DNA from: Tribonema minus
Taxonomy: Eukaryota > Sar > Xanthophyceae > Tribonematales > Tribonemataceae
Reading direction: 5' to 3'
NCBI GenBank assembly: GCA_017506865.1
Contig: JAFCMP010000268.1
Coordinates: 496,001 to 560,000, forward strand
DNA length: 64,000 nucleotides
The notes under the pieces are model-generated. The model did no database searches and was not told the origin of the DNA. It saw only the letters and a program-made list of their open reading frames with translations. The translations under genes were made by a program, and so were the position numbers. This document shows, piece by piece, positions 1-13,192 of the stretch (the stretch's first letter is position 1; the number at the start of each line of letters is the position of its first letter).

Positions 1-104
1 TGAATATGAAGCCCCGTTGCAGCTCTGAGGTCATTGTGGAGCAGCAGATTGGCATGCGGCCTCTACCTTGTGTGCTCTGCCGACAGCGCCGCTGTTGGCC
101 AGTG

Positions 105-3100
105 TCATGCGCTGCTGCTTGAGGTTCCAAAGCACGGCAGCATCAGAATTTGCGCGGTGATGTCGTCGCGGTATTGGCCTGCAGCAGAAGACAACCGCAA
201 AAACAAGCAGAGAAGTGAGGGTGCAGTAAGCATTGAAGGTGGCGCCAACACCAAAAGATTGCGTACCATGTCCAAATTTTGTGTGCAAAGTTGCTGATGT
301 CGCTGCGGCTGCACTGCTGCTTGTGAGGCTCGTGTATGACAAGAAGGAATAGGGGAAGTAGCTGACTGTGATTATTGCATGCATGATGCAGCTGTGCATT
401 GTATGTGAAGGCATGTGGATTGCATATTAAGTTCATTGATGCTTCTGTTTCCACAGACAGCTAGGCTTGGTAAAAAGGTTGATTCATGTACCTACCCTGG
501 CCTGAAGCAGAATTCTGTACATTCTGCAATACATTATTTTGAAAGGCTGCATTCACTTCAGTGTGCATTGGCGTAGGATTCAACACACTACTATGCCAAA
601 TCATGGGCAGTTATCAGAGCAGTGACCATAGTGGTACACCTTCCATCAGCCCTGCTGTGCGGTATTCTTGCTTGTTCATCCTTGCTCGTCAGCTCGCAAC
701 TCAAGCGACTGCCAACATCGGCACAGCTCACAATGGTGGTGATCAGGAGTTCATACCAGGCAATCTCTGAAGCTGTTGTCAGCAGAAAAGCACACAATTT
801 CATGGTTACACAGAGTCGTTGTGTGCTGAGAACAGGCATGCAGGGACGGGACTGGATTAAATCAGAGTATTACAAGCACCACGCCGCTACCACCACTCGG
901 TGACGCCGCCATTTCTGTTGTGTAACGGTGTGGATCAGCAGTGAGCACACCTGCACCTTGGTGCGTCTGCGGTCGAAAAGCGCCAAGTAAACTCTTGCAA
1001 GCCTGCCGTTCATCTGTCATTATCTGTATACATAAGCATACATACCTTCGTGGGCACGCCACATGTTGGCTGCTCGCGCTATCAGCGCCTCACACGCGCT
1101 CTTTGCTGCTGCATTACCCCCCTTGGCCAAATGCTCGTGCGCAAATGCAGCCACGTCGGTGCTGGTCAGGAACTCCCAGACCTAAGAAAGCAAACCATCA
1201 GAACATTGAGAAACAGGTGAGGATATTGCAGATCACTAAGGAATGTGCACCAGATATAGAGCAATATATTTGGTAAGACCTGATGTGATTGATTATGTTG
1301 GGGCAACAGGAGGTTTCCTTGATAGGGGGGCTGCTTGGAAAGTGAATATTGCTTGAATACGGCAGCAGTAGCCATGTGCAAGTGCCTGGTCTCGCCTTGC
1401 ATTTGGACCGTGCACTCTCTTGGTGAACCATTACGAATCCCAATTGTGTGCCCAAGAACAATCATCTTGGGGCAGGCACATGATGGGCTGTAAGGACGTA
1501 CGCTGTAGCGGCGTTTGATACAATAGGGCAACCTTCGACGCCACAACAGGGTAAGCTTCCCAGCTGATGAGTACACGCCCTGCCTCCCAGACAAACTGTA
1601 CTTCACCACTGCGCATCGTTCATGCACTGCCGCCGCTTGTGAGCACTGTAGCATGTCAACGCGTACCTAACCTGCACATTCATTCTCTGACCTTGCCCTG
1701 ACCCTGAGACACATGCCCTCGCGCAATCGACTTTGTGAAGACAATGATGAGAAAGGCCAACATGCTCATCACTTACCCCATCCGATGCCATGACCATGAA
1801 CCTATCGGTGGGCTGTATCGTGTGTTCCAGCACTTCTGGCTCGGCAATCACGCCAACGGTCTTCACTGCCAGGTCGCCCAGAGATCTGGCCATGGCCAGT
1901 CCTATTTGCGTATGCTGCAGCATTTTGAAGAAGATGAAGTCCGTGAGCGTTCACAAAATCATATTCTGTCGGACATATGCGCCACTACTGCATCATGATG
2001 TAGACTGGTCAGGTCGCAGTCTCAACTCAGGTAGTGTCATTGTTCGATTGAGACATACACCTGCGCCTGGCCGCTGAACAGCCTGACATGAGGGCAGCGG
2101 CTGGCCACCCAAACACTGCTCCAAGTCCCGCACACACTCCATGATACTTCTTAGCACTATACCTCGCCATTGTCTGAACGGTGCAAGTGGCTGTTTTTAA
2201 CCTGTGCAGTTCTTTCTTCAAGGTACTCTACTCAAATACGCATGCACGTGCGCAGTTCACTGGTATTGCAGTCAGGGCCATGTGCAAAGTTACAGGCTAC
2301 TTACCTCTGGGTCAAGCCACACTCTCGCACTCAGGCCAGGCTCCGCTGGTGCACTTACAAATCCGCCACTGGCCACAATGCGAGCCTGCAGAGTCACAAA
2401 ATGCACGACACAATAATGATGTACTAGAAGTTTTGAAAGCTCTGTCTACACCGGCTTGCGAGGGCTTGGTATCATTGCTCAGCAGTGCCTTCAGCACAAC
2501 GCTCCAGCTTCCTCTTGCGGGTCATGTGCAGCAAACTCACTTGTGATGACATGACACAATGTGAGCACCATCTGCAGGATGTACGCATACTGCTGCGCAA
2601 GAACGCTGCTGTCGTAGCTCATGCTGCAGTGCCCTCAACGCATGAGCCAGTGATGCACAACTGCTGTTGGACGTCCGATATAATTGGTGGAAGGCATTCA
2701 ATTTGACGGCTCACCACACCTTGTCACCTAGTAGAGCTCTGCGATCTTTTAATTTGTTTCCATAAAGTCACACAACGCTCAGATACCTAAATCACAGCAA
2801 GTACAATGAAGCAAAGCCAATGCACCATCATACTTCAGAATCAGGGTGACCAGCATTATCACAACACTCTAAACTAGCAATATCTCACCTTCTCAGTGGG
2901 AAGATCCGGGTCGTGGTCAGTAGTGAGAGGCACCACACGCATAGGGGGGTGGGTCCCCTTGACTGCCTGCCCCTCTGCCCCCCCTTCTACCACCAGTATT
3001 GCCCTGCTGTCGCCGGCATTTGCCACCCACATTTTGCCGTCCCGTACCAGTGCCACCACTGCAGTTGAGCCGCTGCACGAGAATGATGATCACAGAGCGC

Positions 3101-6100
3101 GCATGGGTGTGCCAGGAGAAGTGTTACTTCAAGTATATGTGTGTTGTTCATGCAATGGTGCCTGCAGCCACTACGCTTGCAGTACGTTTGAAGGCTTGTC
3201 ATTAGTGATATTTGAAGCTTGCATCGAGGTCTTGTACACTTCATGTACACAAGCAAATGCTAGACCAGAACATAAATGACCCGGTGTGCGCCATAGCTGT
3301 CACAACTGCACTGCAAAGTGCTACCCCTGTCGCATTAGTTAATCGCCACTGGTGGTGCCTTCCGCCACCTGCTTCTTATAGCGCATCAGACTTGAGAGCG
3401 ACATCGTGCCACCGCATCACTTCGCCTCCTACGCATATACACAACGTGACAGTGCTCTTAAGATATTGCCTTGACCACGCCATTTTGTTAGCAGGCGTAA
3501 TGCGCAGTGTGGGGTGCACTGCCCATCATACAACACAGCTGCTTTGCTGTGGGGTGCACTGCCCATCATACAACACAGCTGCTCAGCAACGCAGGCTGCA
3601 GGTACTAGGGGTTTAAGGCAATCACATCAGCAATGTGAGTCACCGTCATCAATTGAGACAACGGACCTGTAAATGGCTGCATTGTTGGGCAGGGACCGGA
3701 GCGCCTTGTTGATGGCCAAAAAGCAGCTCTTGAGGGCCTTTGCAGGATCCTTGACAATGTCAGGGTGCCCCGAGAGCCGGACCGGCATCTCTGTCATTGC
3801 AAAATTCGACACCGCATCGCCGTTTTCCCCGTGACCTGCAGCGGCAGTGCGGCGCAGTTTAATTTGTGTCAGACGGCAACACGTGCTACATTTGTATCTT
3901 AACAGGCAAGACAGGTGACTTGGGCTGTCAATGAGCTCTGTTGCAGTTCCTGCCCTGTGCAGAGCCTAGCGTGCAATGAGTGTTATGTCAGCAAGCCCTA
4001 TTAATGCACTAGGTCCATCTCTTCAGACCTGTCAAATCAGATGACATATCTCAAAGCGGTGCTCACAGGTGTTGCCAAGTGCCCCAAGTGTGAGACCTCA
4101 TTGGCGTTCTTGCAGTGCTCTGTATATTACCATGTGTGTCAGACCTCAATGGCGTTGTTGCCGTGCTCTGCACATCCTCGTGGCATGAAAAAAGTAAGGT
4201 TGCTGCAGCTGTCAAAGTACGAAGCCCACTGTGGCATGGATGACTTCAGCTTGGCGCAATTGCCATAGAATCATGGTGACGCAGAGAGCTTGCGCTCAGT
4301 GCAACACCACAGCACATCAGGCATTGCTGCCGCACCATATGCCCCTGTAGATACGGCATTTCTATGCACCAGATACGCCTGTGTCATGCGCATAATTTAA
4401 GCTGTGGCAGGCTGACAAAAGGACTTTAGAGCAAACAGGAAATTTGTAAATCACAGTACTGTTCTGCCTCTGCATTCCTCCCGGCTGTGAAGCACATGCG
4501 TGTGCTAAAATCACTCACCGTCAAATACACACAGCAGCGCTGCGGTGGGCGAGCCCATGAATGGGTATGTAATGCACCCACGATCTTGGTTGATCTTTGC
4601 AGTGGCTGGTCCTTCCTCATTCTCCTGGCCCAGTGTCAAGACACATGATTGTGTGGCAACTGTCAGATAAGTGTGTACATAATATTTGTGCTGAGGATTG
4701 GATGCTGGGGTGTACGCAGTGTTGGGGCTGGCAGGCTGACAGCGGCGCACCTCCAGTCAATATCCTCGTGACTTGGTCACAGGGCGATGATAGCACATAC
4801 ACGAGGACGGACCAGCCATGTGGTGCATCGTAGGAATGGGTCCGCTGCGCGGGCTCATGCAGAGCACTGCGCCATTGCTGCCACTCAATAATGAGTGCTC
4901 CACTGCTGTTTGCAGAAGTATCGCTCAGCATTGTGCTCGCTCAATGCCATGACATGCTCGCATGACAAAGTGAGCACCGTGCCTTAACCTGGACTTCAGC
5001 AAGCCTTAGGCACGCCGACAGGAACTTTTGCCCTGGCGCTGCAGGCTCTAAGGCTCCAGGACCTGCTGTCTTCCGAATCGACAGATGCCACTCCTGGACC
5101 ACCATGCGTAGCACCATCGTTGAGCGTCGTCGTGCCGCAGCGCGACTCAGCAACGCTGCCAGGCTGTAGAATCTGATGTGGTACACTGGCAGCTCGCCCA
5201 TCAGCATTCAGCAAATGCTGCTTCCAGCTGTGTCTACGTCATGATCAGGCGACTGTAACCCCCTACCTTCATGCCTGATGCATATGGCAGGCATCGGGCG
5301 CAGGAGGCGGTTTGCCTGAGCGCTGACGCACAGCACTTCAACTACTCCACTTGAAGTGTTCATTTGATTGTTGAGCGCGGATTGGCACTGCAGGCATCGT
5401 ACGTCATACTGTCAGCAGTACAGTCTGGTTGCGCATAAATCCGTGAGCCAGTCTCAGCATAGAGAGTCAACCTGAACGAGAGCGCTATTGCCTATGGAGC
5501 TAGCTACTGTTCGGGGTTGACAGAATCTACAATGGCTTTGAACTAGTGGCCCAGCTCGAACATCGGCGCGTGTGCAGACGACCTGAAGATGATTGTTCTG
5601 CACTGTTCTGTTCCAGAGTATATGGTCTGGTCAACGCATGTCACAAGCTTGCTTGGCCACTGTACTGCAGAGGACACGCACCTCAATTTGGTTGTCGACA
5701 GTGAACATTCTGCTCCAAATGCATGTGTGTGCGAAGCAGCGGCCAACACATCTGTTATTATGACGTATGTCATGATCACCATATGTACTTCAAAATGCGA
5801 TAATAATCTACGCTGTTCACCAGACAGCCTCTGTTGAAACTTGCACCGCCGCATATGCGTTGCGCGCTTCGTAAACTTGTCATCACACCCCCCAAATAAC
5901 GCACACGCACCTGCCAGCTCGGCTCCATGCCGTGACAGCTGAAAATCCCCAATGTAGCGGGAGGCAGCGGTGGCTCCACCCCCCGCGCCTCCTCCCCCAG
6001 CTCCTGCGCCCTGAAGGTCACACTCCCCTGCTGCTCAATCGGCAGCTGGTTGCTACTCTGCGCATGCTGCGCAGCATACGTCAGCCGCCGCTTGCGGAAC

Positions 6101-7203
6101 TTCGCCTGCGTTGCCGCCGCCGCCGGCGCCTCTGCCGCAGCCGCTGCCGCCACCGCTGCCGCAGGCTTCGCGGCAGCACTGAGCGCTGCTGCCGTTGCCG
6201 CAACTGCCGCCGCCGCCGAGCTCGCTGCTGCCGCGGCTGTTGTGGATGCGCGTCCCTCGCTACTCTGCCGCTTTGACGCGTTGTTGGACAGGCTCTTGTG
6301 GCGCGCGCTGGCTTTGGCAGTTTCGCCGGAGGTAACGGCGGCAGCAGCAGCAGCAGAGGGAGCGGAGGGCTTGCGGGCCGCGACGCCTGAGTTTCTCGCG
6401 GAGGCTGTCTGTGTGGCCTTGGGGGGGTCCGTGCTGACGCGCTTGGACACGGTGCTCTCCAGTTCCTGCTTCATGTGGTTGAAGATGTGGACATTCTTCT
6501 GGTGGTCATTGAGGCTGGAGCGCCTGTCGACCTCCGCCGTCTTCTGGTTCAGGCTGTGCTTGAGCTTCTGCGGTCACCAGAGGAGCTGGTGTGTTTGAAT
6601 GGGTGCAGACTGCCACTGATCGCTCGGATGGGGTCTGCTTACCGAGGAACTTGAAGTTGTGGAGCTTCAGACGAGGCTCTCAGCAGCAGCTCTACACGCT
6701 TACGCAAGACAACAACAACATTCATGTAATCTGTTCTTACTGTGGAAGCGGTTACCAGGCAATATCAGCTGCACGCTGCGCAAGTTGCCTGACTGTAGGC
6801 AGGCAACTGCTTGCAGGCTTGCATAGCCTTGCTTCAAGCTCTCTGAGACTAGTCGGTAACTTGCAGCCAAGCTGCAATGAGAAGAGTTCCAGATTGTAGA
6901 CTTCATCAATGGTCCCAGACTGTATACTTCAACAAGTGACAGTTCAATCAGGTGGCCGTGCATTCTAGCGGGGTCTGCAGCGGTGGGCCTGTGCAGTTTG
7001 GCCAACGGAGTGCTACTTGATAAAGCGTTCTGCAAAAGCAGCCCTCAAGATGTTGCAAGGGACGGTGCACGATCGACAGCAAGTAAGACAGAAGCCAATC
7101 AAGCGATAAATCGCTCACTCCACTATTGAACACTCACCGTCACTATCTCGGCCTTGTCAGACTCTGACAGCGCATCGTCAGGCACACTTGCGCCGGCGCC
7201 CAT
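105..7203 (-). CDS. PP2C-family Ser/Thr protein phosphatase, 536 aa, 9 exons
   Basis: Mn/Mg-dependent phosphatase (PPM/PP2C). Exons on the minus strand: 7203-7138, 6567-5911, 4624-4519, 3835-3667, 3072-2889, 2385-2305, 1914-1777, 1181-1046, 178-105. All phases match and the CDS is 1611 nt. The start MGAGAS is a classic N-myristoylation signal, which suggests membrane anchoring (inference). Residues 23-241 form a low-complexity Ala/Ser-rich segment from one long exon. The catalytic domain runs from about 230 to 536: KINQDR 251-256, VFDGHG 274-279, NAGDSRA 351-357, [20 protein letters not shown] in exon 6, LAMARSLGD 427-435, ASDG 464-467 and RDDITA 516-521. The metal-binding aspartates of the family are therefore all present and the enzyme should be active. 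The last coding exon (178-105) lies 867 bp downstream of the previous one and is easily missed, but it carries the essential DD pair. Donor 3666 (gtccgt) is weak. A possible 34-nt extra exon at 6676-6643 does not fit the phase. Confidence 0.9.
2671..2765 (+). repeat. Dispersed repeat, copy a
   Basis: A copy of the roughly 110-bp dispersed repeat that is also found at 33250-33362 (reverse), 43928-43970 (partial), 45881-46000 and 59533-59626. It contains the shared blocks GGTGGAAGGCATTCAATTTG and TTGTCACCTAG, then a GAGCTCTGCGATCTTTT variant. It lies in a PP2C intron, antisense to that gene. No coding potential or clear terminal inverted repeat was seen. Confidence 0.75.
3508..3583. repeat. 40-bp direct tandem repeat in PP2C intron
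   Basis: Two nearly perfect copies (3508-3543 and 3548-3583) share TGTGGGGTGCACTGCCCATC followed by ATACAACACAGCTGCT. The repeat lies 85 bp or more downstream of PP2C exon 4 on the minus strand. It is a recent local duplication of purely intronic sequence. Confidence 0.85.
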
Positions 7204-7356
7204 GATAGTGCAGCGTCTCGTCCGCCCCCTTCTTCGCCAACGCACGCAACGCGGATGTTGCAGTAATGACGGTTACGAAAAAGTTTGGTGACGGTTACGA
7301 AAAAGTTTAGGATGATGGTTACTGATTAGGAGGAACTGAAGGCACACTTATGCAGC
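7204..7356. promoter_or_regulatory. Divergent (bidirectional) promoter with 22-bp tandem motif
   Basis: Only 153 bp separate the start codon of the PP2C gene (left, minus) from that of the KCTD-like gene (right, plus), so both must be driven from here. It contains two perfect direct copies of TGACGGTTACGAAAAAGTTT at 7267-7286 and 7289-7308 (22-bp period), plus a weaker third, GATGGTTACTGATT, at about 7314. The core ACGGTTAC resembles MYB-type binding sites (family knowledge). Binding by such a factor is inference. No TATA box was recognised. Confidence 0.6.
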
Positions 7357-10300
7357 ATGGGCGACTTGGGCACGGAATGCTGGACCAGGCATGTGGACTG
7401 CCTCGCACACAGTCTGCAGGACAAGCTCAGCCTGGAGGGAGTAGTGCTGAGCCAGCGGGCCAGCGATCTCAGGAGCGAGGCAATCAAGGTACCACCTCTA
7501 GCGTGCAATGCTGGCATGCAGATGCATTGCAAGGTTGCGAGCTTCCTGGAAATCCGACCTTAGTGCGGTTCAGTGACTGTCAACGTCTGGCAGAAGCACC
7601 ATTGCTGTCTTATGTGTGTTTTTCACTGCAACATGAAGTACGGCGGCAAGCACGCGAGCTGCACAGGTGCAGTCGCAAGTTGCGAAGGGTGCTAAGTGTA
7701 CTGCAATGCGCAGATGCAACTCAGCAGATGCGCACGTGCTCAATGCATTTGCAGGCGTCATGCGGCAAAAAAAAAGCCTTGTTGTTGTGCCCTATACATA
7801 TGCATGACATCGGCCACGCCATTGCACAGGCTGCTCGATGGCCATCACCGCCTCAATAAAGGCAAGGGACATGCACTGCATGCTACCATCTCATTTTGCG
7901 AAGTATCTGATTGTTGCATACTGCATGCAAAACTGTTGGCGGGGATCAATGTTTTTTTCCAGGCTGCCCGACGCATCCCTGGCTGGCATGAGCAGAGTGC
8001 CGGTGTGTTCGTCACCCACGCCGCTCCGCTTTGCATTTTGCATTTTGGCCTGCAGCTGGCGAGGCAAAGGGCGTTTCTGCGGCAGGAACGCCGGCGTGCG
8101 CGCATGTGAGTAGCTGTTGTCAACAGGACGCAGGTTTGCTAGCTGTTAGCAAAGCGGAAAGCACATGTGTTGCATCTATCTGCTGAAAATACGGGCGCGG
8201 ACCCTGGTGAGGAGACGTGAACACGGTGCACTTGAAGTTATGCCCGTGATGCATGTCTGTTGTCATCTCTGGGTCAGGTGCAGTCCTCTCCTGGGTAAGA
8301 CCAGGCTGGCTGGACACGTCGGTACCGTGAAGCTGTTTCGTTGAAGTGTCATTTAATCCCACCATTACCACCAGTCTGCAGGTAGAGTGCTGCAGTACGA
8401 GTGTTGCTAGCGGCACCGCATGATCATACTGTCTGAGTATGGGAACAGACCAAAACATACCTGCATACTGCACTGTTTTTTCGGGTGGGGCTGGTGGTGT
8501 GCTGCATTTCTGCAAGCAATGCCTTGCGGTCATATACGGGGAGCACTGCGATATGGCGGCATCTAGAATGGAGTGTCAGCCAGACTGACAACTGCCATGT
8601 CCTTTGCGGCATGGCATTTGCGATTTCATTGGCTTTTGGGCACCGTACGGCAGGAGCGTCACAGTTGAGGTGTTGCTGCCGCTGTGATGCTTCAGCGCCT
8701 CGCGCAACGCAAAGAAGCTGAGCGCTGTAGCCCAGCAGTGCTCAGCAGATGTGATATCAAAGATTGTTACTGATCATACTGTGCCATTGCAGACTTCACA
8801 TTGCTCCTTCACGAGTGTGGTGTGAGGGGCTCGGAAACGTTTTCTTCACCATGATGCCTGCAGAAGCCTGGTACTGCAACTTATGCTGTGCTAGGCCGCT
8901 GTGCTGCCTAACCGCCATGCATGACTCCCGTTTGCTTGTGTGGTCGTGCAGGGAAGAGGAGGCACTCCGGCATGACAGGGCTCAGTATGAAATTACTAAA
9001 AGACCGGACTGGGTGCCCCGCGCGTACCTCCCTGGCCCACAGGTCAAGAGGGTGAAGCTTAATGTTGGAGGGCAGGTGAGCATCTCAATCTGCTGTCGAT
9101 ATTACCTTGATTCAGGAAAAGAAAGTTAATTACTTGCCTACTTGTTGAGATGTTGGTGTCATGAGCAACAAAATGTCAGGCATGCATGTTTTGTGGGGGC
9201 CGGAAAGCTGGGGCTGTGCGCATCAGCATATGCGTTCCCAGTGCTTTGAGGGGTTGTGACTGATGTCAGAAGGCAAGCATGCTCGATATGAGCTGGAATA
9301 GATCAGCTGTGCATGCAGTGCGGATATGGGAGCGAGCTGCATCAGACCATTGTCATGAAGCTCAACACCAGGCATGGTGCTGTTCGCTAGGCCCTTTGAG
9401 CCAACAAATGGTCACACTCAGCCGGGTGTTGTAGCATGTGTCCAAGACCAGAATGCACTGCTTTTATATGAATGGATATGGCTTATGTCAAGTAATGAAC
9501 ATCGCTGCAAGTGAACAGGCATTGCTGCACCCTGCTGTCTCTGCGCTCAGGTATTTGAAGTTTCGGCGCCGGTGCTTCAACGGGACCCACATTCGCTGCT
9601 CGCTGCCTTGTGTGATGAGAGCTGCCCTTTGAAGACCGACACAGATGGCACCATTTACGTAGATCGCGACTGGTGAGCACTATACTTCAAGCTGAAGATG
9701 CATGCATGCATTTCTGTACTTTCCCGATTAGACAAAAGATCTTTTAGAAAAGAAATACGCAATCGGTGTTCTGCAGTTTTACTACGGAGCGACAGTACTG
9801 TAGTTGTGGCTCCCTGCTAGAACCTGGGCACTACAGATCGTTGAACGTGTCAAACATGTCAATTACATGTCAATTACTGGAAGCACCAAGGACAAGCAGC
9901 AGGCATGAAGGCAGATTGAGCGCAAGTTTTACTGCTGCACATCACAGCACCTCGGATAACAGGAATTGGATGAGGAAACATGCCAGCACCGTTCGATCCC
10001 CCCAACTGTGACCAATTCTACTCCACAATGGCAGAATGTCCTCTTCACTGACAGCATCAACTAGCAAAGCAAAGCAGCTTGTGTTTGCTAGGATGCAGGT
10101 GCTCTGGTGATTTGCTTTGCATGCATGCATACACCAGCGCAGCGGCAAAGTCGTGAATGCATTGCCATGAATTTGCGATGACCGTGGACGTATGCCGCTA
10201 TGCAGTACATTCGCTCTCCTGCTCGCTGGAAATGGCGCTACGGTAGAGGTGCGCACTCTGTGCACTTCGCAGCGCACATGTGACATGGTGCACTCAACAT

Positions 10301-13192
10301 CCAGCGTCTCTACGAAAATGACATACATAGTAACCTCGCCGCATTGTGAATGCAGGTGGCTGTTTCGTTACCTGCTCAAGTTCCTGCGCGATGGCGCTCT
10401 GCCGTCTGACAGGACGTTGCTAGCACAACTGTACAGGTGAGTCTGGTGGCAAGTCACTGCATGACAATACTGAAGTCTGCGCACTGCCAACAATAAGCTG
10501 ATAGCATTGTTAATAGCATTGCGTGTCAAACTATGACTTTGTGCTATTGTCGCCAGCATAATGTCCGGAGGTTGCAGTGTGAAGTATCGCTTTCACTTGG
10601 GTCAGTCAAAAAGCATGTGGGTGCTGGTGAGCGTCATCGTTGAGGACATGTGGAGCTTCAACAGTGGACGCCGCCGAGCAGCGGCAGTAGCACCATCCGC
10701 AGCGACACTGAGGTCAAGTCTGTTAGGCTTTTCTCTGCGGCTATTATGTAGAAAGCTGATTTCATGATGACAACTCTGGTATAACGATATAACTACGAGC
10801 CTTATCCCGATGCTTGCTACAGCAATGTTGCCAGTTCGCTGCAAAGACTGACGTGGCCGTGCTAGCAGTCAGAAAGCTCAACATATGAGCCAAGTATTGG
10901 CTCATCGCAAGTACTTCGCATGTAAAACTTGTCGTTCTGTTACCAAGTGATTGCAGTTTCCACTCTGCTGCAGCAAAATGGTTTGCACCGCAGATGGCGA
11001 CTGCCCTATTCATGGTCCTCTTGCCTTTCCATACTCAGTACTTCTCCCAAGCATTACATGCACACACATGCTGCATGTGCTTTCATGCCTGCCATCTAAG
11101 TGAATCTGCTGGCACACTTGCTGCCGCTTTGCTGTTTACTCTACCAGAGAGGCGGGCTACTGGCGGTGCTCAAGCCTCAGGACGGCCATTGAAGAGACAC
11201 AGCTGCAGTTGTATAGGTGAGTAGTTTGACGCCTTTGTACGCCAGTGTTGTACACTTTGGTCTTGGGGGTCTGTGCCATTTGAGCACTTCTGCCCCTGTG
11301 GTCTGCGCCATGTTAGGTGCCTGGACCTTGCAAGCACGAACACAATTGAGTTTCCATCTTTGAACTATTCCAGTGCACTTGAACTGCAGGACGGCAGCCC
11401 TGGCTGTTAGACATCAAAATCGTCGCTTTGCTTTTCAAGCAGAATGTGTGCGCGAGTACTGTGCATAACACTTGACAAGGGGTCAAGTCAACCGATGCGC
11501 GAGAACTGTTTGAACAGTCTCGTCGGCTAGCCTGACAGCCGCAACCGTGTTGCATTCCTTTGGAACCCCTGAGGATGGTGCATTGTTGTGTTCAATCACT
11601 CGTGATGCAATGGGCAACGATGATGGCATCGATGTATGGGCTGGTGCGGTGTTGTCCTTGCATCTTCATGCAGTGTGCCACAACTCTGTCATTGACCTGC
11701 AATGAGATCAGAGTCGACAAAATCAAGAATCATGGACAAATTGGGTGCTTGCGGTGTGCTGATGGCTACACAGATTTGTTGACACGCAATGAGAGAAGAG
11801 GCGGCACAAATCAAAGTATCATGGGAAAGTGATGCATCAGTATCTATGGTGTGCTGATGGCTGCCCTTCTCATCGCAGCGTCATCGATTGGGTCCGCAAG
11901 AGAGCCCTGACTGACCTCCATGCAGTTCACAGGGGAGACAATACTCAATTTATACTCTTGATGACATTTTATACTGATGCTCACTATTCTTCTCACTCGT
12001 CTGCTCTGGTGGGGGTTTTCGGCGCAGGGGGGAATATGAGGTGGACGCGTCAGGCGGAGTGGTCCCCAAGAAAGACGTGAGTCACAACATACTCCAATGC
12101 ATGACGAATGACTTTGTGCATTCTTGGCTGGTGGAGACGTTGCTTCTTCGAGCGCTGTGACAAGGTGCACAGTTGCACATTCCTTACAGTGCATGCACCC
12201 TTCCACGGCGGTGAAACACCTTTGCTTCCTGACGTCTTATACCATTGTGCATGGTCGCCCACATGTCTTGAATTGCATGCACCCTTCCATGATGGGTGGG
12301 ACACCTATGCTTCCTGCCTCCCAAAATACCCAATGCGCATAGTTGCACATCCCTCGCTATGCATGCCGTTCATGAGCTAGAGTAAGCCACTGTAGAGCAA
12401 GCCACTCTTGTGACGCTGATGGCGCACCTACAGCGCTGCTGCGCAGTGCTGTTTCAGTGGCTGCTGCTGCTGCTGCCGCTGCTGCTGGCGACGACTAGTA
12501 TCAATGTCTCATTTCATCATTTGTGTAAATCTGCTTTTTGGCAATGCAGCGGCCAACGCGCAAGGGCTGGTGGAACACCCTGCCCAACTGGTGGGAGCCT
12601 CAGGCCGGTGCTCCAAAGGCTGATGACGTCACGCTCACAAAGGACGAAGCTAAGTCATTCGAGAAGCTACGCGCGGCGGCGGAGAAACATAAGGTCACGG
12701 CCGCACCTGACCAGTGGTGGGTCGCCAACGAGTATCATGGCCAGCGATTTGCCAGGTGAAGCAGGGGTCATTGACTATTGTTTTGATGTACCTTCATATG
12801 CACGTTTTTTTTTTAACCAATCCTCACTCTTCGTGATATGTTGGGTGTGACCCCTCGCCGCCTCCTCCCCCTCCACTGCCCCCCCCTGCCGTTGCGTTGG
12901 ATCCGTGCCTTCATGCTTGATCCACGTCCTTTCTTCTGTGCAAGCCTCGTGTGCATGCCACGCAGCATTTGTTTGAAACGCCTATGCATGGTCTGGTGTC
13001 ATAGCCCACAATTCAAACTTGAGGCTCATCGCACACCTGCCCCTTTGCCTCCCCCCCTTCGCATACCATAGCCTCAGCAGCAAGCCTGATGAAGTGGTCG
13101 CACCGCCAGGCAGCAAGGACGTCCTGGCGGAGACAGCAAGCACGTGGTCTTACGGCGGCGGCAGAGAAAACAGCGGTCACGTGCCTTGGTAG
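7357..13192 (+). CDS. KCTD-like BTB/T1 tetramerisation-domain protein, 315 aa, 9 exons
   Basis: Exons: 7357-7488, 8056-8105, 8952-9075, 9551-9672, 10356-10436, 11148-11216, 12028-12076, 12550-12755, 13078-13192 (the last acceptor could also be 13081). Phases are consistent and the CDS is 948 nt. Residues 1-90 are charged and helical. The BTB/T1 fold covers about 95-190: VKLNVGGQ 95-102 followed by FEVSAPVLQRDPHSLLAAL in exon 4, the DGTIYVDRDWWLFRYLLKFL region 134-153, and EAGYWRCSSLRTAIEE 171-186. These match the consensus of KCTD and potassium-channel T1 domains. The C-terminal 120 residues are Trp-rich (GWWNTLPNWWEP 215-226, DQWW) and end in SGHVPW; I recognise no domain there. KCTD proteins usually act as oligomeric adaptors, often for Cullin-3 ligases, but no partner can be inferred here. 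There are no transmembrane segments, so this is not a channel. The start is the first in-frame ATG after the shared promoter. Confidence 0.88.
12191..12316. repeat. Degenerate tandem duplication in KCTD-like intron 7
   Basis: Two related segments (12191-12230 and 12275-12316) share GCATGCACCCTTCCA, then a divergent CACCT(T/A)TGCTTCCTG. The period is about 85 bp. Neither copy resembles an exon of the gene, so this is duplication of intronic sequence only. Confidence 0.6.

Noticed and set aside
855-960. Alternative last PP2C exon (open tail [13 protein letters not shown]...)
   Set aside because: The phase fits, but the frame lacks the DDIT metal-binding motif. The exon at 178-105 fits the phase and contains it.
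4996-5214. Possible exon inside PP2C intron 2 (two open minus frames)
   Set aside because: Exons at 5911 and 4624 join directly in phase 0 with correct family sequence; no well-placed acceptor and donor pair gives a multiple of three here.
6643-6676. Extra small PP2C exon (KLHNFKFLG with a good gtaagc donor)
   Set aside because: A 34-nt insertion breaks the phase-0 join between exons 1 and 2; the frame with matching phase contains a stop.
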